Of a DNA stretch of 64,000 nt, positions 46,040 to 56,600 are shown one piece after another. Numbering within the stretch: position 1 is the first letter of the stretch; every line of letters begins with the position of its first letter. Below the pieces are notes generated by a model. It did no database searches, was not told where the DNA came from, and worked only from the letters and a program-made list of their open reading frames with translations. Source of the stretch: Serripes groenlandicus (Eukaryota; Mollusca; Bivalvia; Cardiida; Cardiidae); the NCBI GenBank assembly GCA_031761405.1, contig JASEVX010000116.1:310001-374000 (forward strand), read 5' to 3'. The translations under genes were made by a program, and so were the position numbers.

Positions 46040-46763
46040 AGAAATTGCTTATTTTACCACATGCAGGCAAAATGGACTTAAATAATCAGCATCAGTCAAC
46101 TTTTGAAAACATTGTCGCAAACAGATAAGTTGTTCCTGATAAATTTGTCAACTCTTTTCAATATTTTTTTTCATATATATATGTTTTATAAAGGGTAAGT
46201 GAGCTCCATTCTTGTGAAATGGCTTCCCAGCCTGTATTTTTTTAAAACGAATGAAATCTTACATAGGACCGTAGTATTTGATTGTGTACATTTGAATTTA
46301 TTTATCCTGTTATAAGGACCTAATTCTCAAGATCATTCCACTCTATCTGTCTGTATTTGTCTTTGATTTCTGTTGTTCTTAAAGTATTAAATATGAAATT
46401 CATATTGTTTTATTTTTATTTAACCCTTTCCCTTATACAACAAATCTGCAGCAGACGACTTTAAACATATTTTGTCAGAAAGCGTCTATATGAGGGAAAG
46501 GAGTAATTTGTGTGGTCTGCTTTGTCACCCTTTCATCTACTGACTTATTTGCAGGCTACACATGTCTTCCTTGAACACTCGTTCTCTTTGGAGATATAAA
46601 GTTTCCAAACAATGTCCCTTTTCAAGGATTATCTTTTTTTGCGGAACGGAACAACCATTGGGGCACCACAATGGGCAAAGAAGAAAATTATATTCGTAGT
46701 TCCGCAAAGTATAAATATCCCCCTGGATAATGATATTTGGGGAATGGAATGGTACAAGATTTT
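46040..46763. other. Mixed MITE fragments and unassigned sequence
   Basis: A short A-like piece lies at 46423-46505 (CCCTTTCCCTTATAC to GAGGGAAAGG). An open stretch at about 46612-46760 reads GTTIGAPQWAKKKI and similar, but has no known domain and no splice support, so it is not called a gene. Confidence 0.35.
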
Positions 46764-47169
46764 TAACCAGGTTTTCCGAAGGAAAAATCTGGTTATTAGT
46801 TTGGCGCGGGCGGTTGGGCGTCAACTTTCCTTGTCCGGACCATAACTTTGCCATGCATAGAGATATTTTCAAATAACTTGGCACAAACATGCACCATATC
46901 AAGACGATGTGCCAAATGCAAAAAAAAATCTGTAGATTCAAGGTCAAGGTCACAGTGATAAGAAATAGACTTTAATTGAAGTTTTCTTGTCCGGACCATA
47001 ACTTTGTCATGCATAGAGATATTTTCAAATAACTTGGCACAAATATGAACTATATCAATATGATGTGTCAAATACAAAACGTTTGTCTGTAGCTTCAAGG
47101 TTAAGGTCACAGTGACAACAAATAGACATCAGTTGAACTGATTCCCTGTTACTTGAATTACTAGCTTTG
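46764..47169 (+). mobile_element. Family I repeat element, cut by the gap
   Basis: The 5' hairpin is AACCAGGTTTTCCGAAGGAA...AAATCTGGTT. Two tandem units of 156 bp begin TTGTCCGGACCATAACTTTG (46831 and 46987). A related fragment is at 54495 in an intron. Confidence 0.6.
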
Positions 47170-47369
47170 NNNNNNNNNNNNNNNNNNNNNNNNNNNNNNN
47201 NNNNNNNNNNNNNNNNNNNNNNNNNNNNNNNNNNNNNNNNNNNNNNNNNNNNNNNNNNNNNNNNNNNNNNNNNNNNNNNNNNNNNNNNNNNNNNNNNNNN
47301 NNNNNNNNNNNNNNNNNNNNNNNNNNNNNNNNNNNNNNNNNNNNNNNNNNNNNNNNNNNNNNNNNNNNN
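47170..47369. other. Assembly gap (200 N)
   Basis: Exactly 200 unknown bases, so the true length is probably unknown. The missing 5' exon of the PWWP/recombinase gene could lie here or further upstream. Confidence 0.99.
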
Positions 47370-47577
47370 ACTTCTATTTATAATTTAATTCATTTAAATG
47401 TATGGATACTTTTATATATATATTAAATATATTGCAAAAAGTTCTTTATCCAACAAGAAACTTTATTTTGTGTTGGGTTATTAGATATAACATAGATGTT
47501 GTATTCATTATGAAGACATTTCCTGTTTAGTTTATAAATAGTGTTTCCTATAAATAGTGTTTCTTTTTTTCCTTCAG

Positions 47578-47699
47578 ACATTTGTTTGGTTGAATAAACT
47601 GTCAGGACTGCCTCGTGGAGTTATGTGGCCTGGGAAAGTTGTGTCGACAGATGGTCAACATCAGCTTGTGACAGTGTACATTAAAAGTGACAATGCAGA
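47578..47699 (+). CDS. Exon 1 (visible): PWWP first part
   Basis: The acceptor is TTTTTTTCCTTCAG (47577) and the donor GTAAGT (47700). It encodes TFVWLNKLSGLPRGVMWPGK then VVSTDGQHQLVTVYIKSDNA, with the WPG core of a PWWP fold. It starts in mid-protein and ends two bases into a Glu codon. Confidence 0.75.
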
Positions 47700-50600
47700 G
47701 TAAGTTTTCCACTTTACTTTTTGTTTATTTTTGAGCTTGTGTGATCCTCCAATATCAGACTTGGTGTAAAAAAAAATCTGAGGACTAGCCAAATTAGGCC
47801 ATGGCCCCTTGTTGTTGCAAATTAATTTAGATACTTAGCTCTGCTGAGTAATGTTGGGGATCTTTTAGTAAAAGTGCCATGGCCCACTATTTTTGCTTAT
47901 CCATTTAGATACAATACTCTGTTGCATTAGGTCATTCTTTCAGTTACAAAGGGCCATGGCCTTCTGTTGTCACACATTTATTATGATACAATACTCTGCT
48001 GCATAAGGTCATTCTTTCAGTTACAAAGGGCCATGGCCCCCTGTTGTCAAACATTTATTATGATAAAATAACCTTTAAGCATTAGGTCATTTTTCAGATA
48101 CAAAGGGCCATGGCCCCCTGTTGTCAAACATTTATTATGATAAAATACCCTTTAAGCATTAGGTCATTTTTCAGTTACAAAGGGCCATGGCCCCCTGTTG
48201 TCAAACATATATTATGATAAAAAACTCTTTTAGCATTAGGTCATTCTTTCAGATACAAAGGGCCATGGCCCCCTGTTGTCAAACATTTATTATGATAAAA
48301 TACCTTTTAAGCATTAGGTCATTTTTCAGTTACAAAGGGCCATGGCCCCCTGTTGTAACACATTTACAACAATAAAAAGGTTATATGTATAAAGTCATTT
48401 TCAATGACTTGCATTTGAAACAATATTCTGTTGCATTAGGTCATCCCCCCAGTTACAAAGAGCCATGCCCCCCTTTTATTGCACATTGATTTTGATGCAA
48501 TACTCTTGTTGCATTAGGTCATTCTGTCAGTTATAAAGGGCCATGGCCCCCTTTACTCTTTAGCATTAGGTCATATTTCAACTACAAAGGGCCATGGCCC
48601 CCTGTTGTAACACATTTATTAAGATACAATACTCAGTTGCATTAGGTCATTTTTTCAGTTACAAAGGGCCATGGCCCCTTGTTGTCACACATTTACAACA
48701 ATAAAAAGGTTATATGTATAAAGTCATTCTCAATGCATTTGAAACAATATTTTGTTGCATAAGGTCATCCTCCCAGTTACAAAGGGCCATGGCCCCCTTT
48801 TGTTGCACATTGATATTGATACAATACTCTGTTTCATTAGGTAATTCTTTCGGTTATAAAGGGCCATGGCCCCCTTTACTCTTTAGCATTAGGTCAATTT
48901 TCAGCTACAAAGCGCCATGGCCCCCTGTTATAACACATTTATTATGATACAATCTCTGTTGCATTAGGTCATACTTTCAGTTACAAAGGGCCATGGCCCC
49001 CTGTCGTCAAACATTTATTATGATAAAATACCTTTAAGCATTAGGTCATTTTTCAGCTACAAAGGGCCATGGCCCCCTGTTGTAACACATTTACAACAAT
49101 AAAAAGATTATATGTATAAAGTTATTCTCAATGACTCGGTTGCATTTGATACAATACTCTGTTGCATTAGGTCATCCTTCCAGTTACACAGAGCCATGGC
49201 CCCCTTTTGTTGCACATTGATTTTGATACAATACTCTGTTGCATTAGGTAATTCTTTAAGTTATAAAGAGCAATGGCCCCCTTTACTCTTTAGCATTAGG
49301 TCATTTTTCAGCAACAAAGGGCCATGGCCCCCTGTTGTAATTCATTTATTATGATACAATACTCTGTTGCATTAGGTAATTCTTTCAGTTATAAAGGGCC
49401 ATGAACCCCTTTACTCTTTAGCATTAGGTCATTTTTCAGCTACAAAGGGCCATGGCCCTCTGTTGTAACACATGTATTATGATATAATACTCTGTTGCAT
49501 TAGGTAATTCTTTCAGTTATAAAGGGCCATGGCCCCCTGTTATAACACATTTATTATGATACAATACTCTGTTGCATTAGGTCATTCTTTCAGATACAAA
49601 GGGCCATGGCCCCCTGTTGTCAAACATTTATTATGATATAATACTCTTTAGCATTAGGTCATTTTTCAGCTACAAAGGGCCATGGCCCCCTGTTGTAACA
49701 CATATATTATGATATAATACTCTGTTGCATTAGGTCATTCTTTCAGTTACAAAGGGCCATGGCCCCCTGTTGTAACACATTTATTATATTATGATATAAT
49801 ACTCTGTTGCATTAGGTCATTCTTTCAGTTACAAAGGGCCATGGACCCCTTTTGTTGCACATTGATTTTGATATAATACTCTGTTGCATTAGGTAATTCT
49901 TTCATTTATAAGGGGCCATGGCAGGCCCCCTTTACTCTTTAGCATTATGTCATTTTTCAGCTACAAAGGGCCATGGCCCCCTGTTGTAACACATTTATTA
50001 TGATACAATACTCTGTTGCATTAGGTCATTCTTTCAGTTACAAAGGGCCATGGACCCCTGTTGTCAAACATTTTTTATGATAAAATATTCTTCTAGCATT
50101 AGGTCATGTTTCAGCTACAAAGGTCCATGGCTCCCTGTTGTAACACATTTACAACAATAAAAACATTATATGTATAGAGTCATTCTCAATGACTGTTGCA
50201 TTTGATACAATACTCTGTTGCATCAGGTCATCCTTCCAGTTACAAAGAGCCATGTCCCCCTTTGAGTGCTCATTGATTTTGATACAATACTCTGTCACAT
50301 TCGGTAATTCTTTCAGTTATAAAGGGCCATGACCCCCTGTTGTTGACAGCTCTTTTAAGATAATGATGTCATTAGTCTCATTCTTAAAAGAGTCCTTAGC
50401 TAAATGAAAATATAAATGTTATAGATCATCTTGTCTTTCAGATTGACAGTGAAGAATGAAAACGTCTTCCCTTTAACTGCTGATGAATTAGAAAAATACA
50501 AAGACGAGTTTCAGAGTATGTTGTCTTTTATAATACTTCCTTTGTTTTTCTTAATTTAAACAGTAAAGATTAATTGGTGTATTAAATAAGCAGGTCAGTA

Positions 50601-53600
50601 ACCATTTGTTTCCAACCAATTAACTTGAGAGTGCCTTGACCTACAATTCTCAAGTGGGTTTGCACATTGATTGCAGATGGTAGATCACCCCAATTGATTT
50701 TGGGGTCTCAAGGTCACCAGAAACATCCAAAATCTTCTTCTGATGGTGCAACTTCATGGGAGGTGCTTAAAGTTTTACAAACATCTCTTGAATTTAAAGC
50801 CCAATTAATTTCCTTCAGTAGCATGTTTTGCTTAAAGCAGGTAAAGTGGAAACTAAAAAGGTTCTGGTACCTGTAGAATACAAAATTTTATTTAGCCATT
50901 CTGGGTATTACGTATTTAAAATTAGCTTTATGATACCTTTGTCTGTGAATGGTCCACAATGCGGTTAAGGAAAATCTTAACTTAAAATAATATTTTATTG
51001 TTTTAGGTATTCTTGTGCGGAAGAAAAGAACATCCACTGTTCACCAGTTTCTTCATGATCTCAACTGGATAATGGAAGAAATTGAAAACCAGAAGTTTTA
51101 TTCCCTACCATCTGACAGTATAAGTATGACAGATGTTGATGGCAAGCAGAATGTGAACCATGTGGACAGTGATAGGAATGTTCAAGACAGTGAGAGTGAT
51201 CAAGATGAGAACAATGCTGACAGTGACCAGAATGTGACCCATGTGGACAGTGATGGGAATGTGCAAGACCATGAAAATGATCAAGATGATAACAATGCTG
51301 ACAATGAGCAGAATGTGACCCATGTGGACAGTGATGGGAATGTGAAAGGTAATAAGAGTGATCAAGATGAGAACAATTCTGACAATGAGCAGAATGTGAC
51401 CCATGTGAACAGTGATGGAAATGTGCAAGGTAATGAGAGTGATCAAGATGAGAACAATGCTGACAATGAGCAGAATGTGACCCATGTGGACAGTGATGGG
51501 AATGTGCAAGGTAATAAGAGTGATCAAGATGAGAACAATGCTGACAATGAGCAGAATGTCACCCATGTGGACAGTGATGGGAATGTGCAAGGTAATAAGA
51601 GTGATCAAGATGAGAATAATTCTGACAATGAGCAGAATGTGATCAATGTGGACAGTGATGGAAATGTGCAAGGTAATAAGAGTGATCAAGATGAGAATAA
51701 TTGTGACAATGAGCAGAATGTGATCAATGTGGACAGTGATGGAAATGTGCAAGGTAATGAGATTGATCAAGATGAGCAGAATGTGACCCATGTGGACAGT
51801 GATGGGAATGTGCAAGGTAATAAGAGTGATCAAGATGAGAACAATGCTGACAATGAGCAGAATGTGACCCATGTGGACAGTGATGGAAATGTGCAAGGTA
51901 ATGAGAGTGATCAAGATGAGAACAATGATGACGGTGACCAGAATGTGACCCATGTGGACAGTGATGGAAATGTGCAAGGTAATGAGAGTGATCAAGATGA
52001 GAACAATGATGACAGTGACCAGAATGTGACCCATGTGGACAGTGATGGAAATATGCAAGGTAATGAGAGTATTCAAGATGAGAACAATGCTGACAGTGAC
52101 CAGAATGTGACCCATGTGGACAGTGACCAGAATGTTCAAGACAATGAGAGTGATCAAGATGAGAATAATGCTGACAATGACCAGAATGTGATCAATGTTG
52201 ACAGTGATGAGAATGTGCAAGATAATGAAAGTGAAGTCAGTTACAATGAAGATGATGAACGGGACTTAGACTATGTCCCGGACTCTTCAGAAGAGGATTT
52301 GAAAAACAGTGACCTACCAGACTTTTTTAAATTCATTCAGGAAGAAATGACTTCTATTCCGGAAACAGAGCAATCCTCTTATGTTGTTATAGAACATGAA
52401 GAACCAAAAACCATAAACTGTCTGAATGCAGTAAAACAGCCTGATCAAAGAAGAGTTAAAGAAGATGAAATGATTAGAGATGGCAAGTACAAAAATATCT
52501 ACATTAAAAGGTATGTGAAGTCGAATGATGGTAAGTTAGGTTTGAAGAAAGACAACCGTCCATATGATACTGTACATGCTTGTAACTTCTGCCAAAAACT
52601 TTTCACCCACATCCAAGATCACATTGAAAAAAGACATCATGACATGGTAGAAGTAAAGGAAATTTTGAAACTCCGGAAACAGATGGCAGATGCTGAAGTT
52701 AAAGGACCTTTGAAAAAGGAAATCAAAAAACTTCAGAACTGCATCAGATTCTCAGGAGACCATATTCATAACCAGTTAGTAAAGGACTGTAAACAAGGGG
52801 AACTCTTGATTCAGAGAAAATCCTGTGCAAAAGAAAAGTTCAATTTCGAAGACTATGGTCCATGTATAGACTGCTTACAGTGGATTAAACTGGAGAGTTC
52901 TGCAAGCATACATCAGAGAAACTGCCCAAAAACTATTGGGGATTTTAGGAAGAAAAGAAATCTTATTTTGGGAGCAAAAGAACTCATTGGTGCAATTGAA
53001 CCATCTGGGTCAGAAATGCTTCAAAAGGAAGTTTTCCTCAAAATGAGGAATGATGATGTCAGCAGATGTGCACAAAAAGATAATTTAATATGCCAACTAG
53101 GGGATGTGTGGTTGTCAAAATCAATAGGCCACAAGTTGCGCAGGGGGAGGGATTCATCTTTCCATATGCGGCTTGCAGCAAAGTTGCTGTTGGCTTGCAG
53201 GGAACGTTTGCACATGCAAAGCATTGATATGTTTAATTTGTTGATAATGAAAAACTTTGACATCATTGTTGAAGAAACTCTAAAATTGTGTGGCTTAAAT
53301 GAGCATGAGGAACTGGCTCATCCCAGCACAGCAAATAAACTGGGCTTCGACATAGCAAGATTAGTTAGTTTGAAATATGGGCTTTGTTTGAGAAACAAGG
53401 ACAGTGATGGAAAAGAAGAAGCAGATGGGTTTCTGAAGCTGATGAAGATAGATTGGTCAACAAAAGTGACCAAGCGTGTTGGAGATTTGCTCAGAGAGAG
53501 ACATTTCGAAAATAGACGACAGCTTCCCCATCCTAAGGATATTGAAACAATAGCAGAAAAACTCTCTTCAACACTCACTGCCTATGACTTCAAGAACAAG

Positions 53601-56600
53601 ACACAGTACACAACAGTGGCAAAGACTGCATTGCTTCGATTGATGGTGTACAACAGACGGCGAAGTGGGGAGATTGAAGAGTTACTGTGAGTTTAACCTT
53701 GACTTTTCTGTAGCAAAGTTTACTTTTTCTCGAATATGATAGTTTTGTCACCAAGTATGACATACATAGAGAATACTATGTTAGTGTTGAATATAAAGAA
53801 ATGTTATCATGTGAGGGTGAGAACTGAGCCTCGTGCTGTTAATGTTCAGCCCGAACATGGTAACATTTCATTTTCACTTTTAGCTCACCTGAGCACAAAG
53901 TAGTTTTCAAGTAACATGGGATAAATTTATTTTGCTTAAGAACAACTTTCAAATGTTCACTATATATATTGTGTAATATACCTATTTGTTTAAGGATGGA
54001 GACATTTCTACGACGGAGAAGGGATGTTGATGATGTGGAGCAGTCTCTTCTTGGGGAGTTGACCACCACTGAAAGATATTTAATCAAGAGTCAGGAGCTG
54101 ATGTGGATCAGAGGAAAGGTAATAGAGACTAGGTTTAAAAATCAAGATTTTGAATCTTAAATTTTATACAGAAAATATATACCTCTTCAGAAAAAGTGTT
54201 ACGATGATGATTCAAAAGTTAGTTTGCCATATATATATCAAATATAAAAAAAAAATCTTAAAAGCTTAAGAAGCCGGATATTTAACTTGGTAAATTTCTA
54301 TTTCAGCGTGGCAAGCGAGTACCTGTCCTTATACCGCAAGATACAATTGAAGCATTGAAGTACATTGTAGATCCAGAAGTGCGGACTCTAGCTGGCTTGA
54401 AGAAAACAAACAAGTACATGTTTGCAACAAGAGGTACATATCCTAGTGATTAACTTATGTCTGTGATAGCGTGAGAAATCATTGATTGCTTTATAACCAG
54501 GAAAAATCTGGTTATTAAATGAGCTAATGTCAGCAAGTCAACACTTGAGTTCCGGCCATTACTTCTTCCAAGTATCATATGATTTTAAATTAACTGGGCA
54601 CAGTTGATAATTTCAATGAGATGGTGTATCACATACAATAATCGGGTTCATAAGGTCATTGGACTAGGTCACAGAGAGGTGAAAGGTCTGAATTGGAACA
54701 GCATCAACAGTTGCCTTGTCTAGGCCGTAATTTCATATATTGAAGGATTTTTTAATAATTGTATGCAAACGTCTACCTATACGTAATATTTTACCAGGTT
54801 TTCATTGCTTGCAGATTCTTTCTCTTTTAGAACCAAGATTTTCTGCAAACCTTGTGTTCCATTGAAGCCTTTCTTATCTCTGAGTGCTTTCACACACGGG
54901 TACTAGTTTCTGAACTTCCATCTCGGAAACAATTAATTGACTTTTACATGTAAATAACCCATTATCTTGAGCCAAAAATGAAAACCTTGTGTAGTAACTT
55001 CTTTAATTAATACAAAATTGTTACTATTTACTCTTAAGGAGATGGCGTCATAAGTGCATCACAGTGTATCAATGAACTTGGAAATGAAAATGCTGGTGAC
55101 TTGATTCATCGCGATAGGTTGACCTCTACAGGCTACAGGGCTTACATGGCAACAATAGCACAGGTTAGTATGTAATTGAATATTGTGTATTGTTAAGTAT
55201 GGAGATGACTTGTATAGTAACAAACAAAACTAAGTCTAGGTCATATGTCTGGGTCAAAACCCCTACTTTATATATTTAAATTCTTGAGCAGTTTCAAATT
55301 ACCAAGGGTATTATTTGTTTGCACTACCACTTTTATTTTAAAAATGATAATAAATTGCTCAATTCTGTTCTTTTCAGTGTCTTGGTCTCAAGGACCATCA
55401 GATACAGTGGCTTTGTACCCACCTGGGGCATACAGAGGACATACACAAAACCCACTACAGATTTGCTTTGGATGGCATTGAAAGAATACAGCTAGGAAAA
55501 CTGTTATTGATACAGGACAAGAATCTGCTTAGCAAGTTTAGAAACACACAACTAGAGGACATAAATTTTGAAGGTAAATCTTAACTTTCTTAAATGCATG
55601 CATATTAAAATGTGTTAACAATGCTTAAAAAAGAAAACTAGGGACCTTTTCAATTACTTGTGCCGCTGTGGGTTCGAATCCCTTCTCGGTACTTTGGATT
55701 TTTCATGTGAGGAAGCCTTCTTTGGATACACAATTTGACGCGCAGTGATACAGTTCAATAGGACTTGCAATCTCTCGGCCCCTCACTGCTGTGGTTCGAA
55801 TCCCATCTAGTTACTTCGGATTTTTCATGTGAGGAAGCCTTCCAGCTGGCTTGCGCTAGGTCGATGGTTCTACCAGGGTGACTGTGCACTCTGGTCTTCC
55901 TCCACCAGTAAATAGCTGGACGTCGCCATATGTCTGAAATACTGTCGCGGCGACAGTAAACCCCCAAAAAAAAAAAAAAAAATTACTTGAGAAAGTACAA
56001 CAAAATAGTATCTAAACACAATAATGATCTTATTTAGGATTCTTGATTTTTTAAGATTATCAACCCAAAAGTATGCCATAGAAGGTGCAATGATAAACGA
56101 TTTCTTATCTAAATTTAAATGATAAAAGTAAAGTACATGTACATAGAAGTGTTGAAAGATTTGGATTTTGGTATTTCAGATATTATCAGCTCTGTTGACA
56201 ACAGAAACCAAGAGGTGGATCCTGACAGTTTAGAAGCAGATAAGGTTGATGATGCTGAATTGGGTACTTAAGTTTTTTCTAGAGAGCAGAGTTAGATTGA
56301 TTGACTGATTGGGGTTTAATGGTTGTTTCCAGCTCTTAATGTATAGGCTACATACCAGCGGTTAATTTGCCTTACTAGTGTATCTTGCTATCTTACAAGT
56401 GCTAACCAATTTCTCTGTAAGAAGCTAACAACTTTCTCAAATATTCAGAGGTGAAATGTGAATGACCATTCAGAGGCAATGTCCTTGATCAGATCACCAT
56501 TTAGAAATTCTACCGCGCTTAGGACTCAAACCAATAACCTATGGACCTAAACAGACATAAAAGTGTGCCGCTTTACTGACTGATTACAATGTCCATGTAA

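Noticed and set aside
48187..49354. Short open frames in the minisatellite (KGPWPPVV repeats)
   Set aside because: They are translations of the 77-bp unit inside an intron; frames change between units.
51105..52220. A 371-codon open frame on the minus strand opposite the acidic repeats
   Set aside because: It exists only because the 81-bp unit lacks stops in that frame. The translation is a low-complexity hydrophobic repeat, and the + strand frame has splice support and domains.
51015..53690. A stand-alone 891-codon gene starting at 51015
   Set aside because: 51015 is a GTG inside an exon that starts at 51007, and the stop at 53688-53690 is in the intron after donor GTGAGT. Upstream and downstream exons fit in phase.
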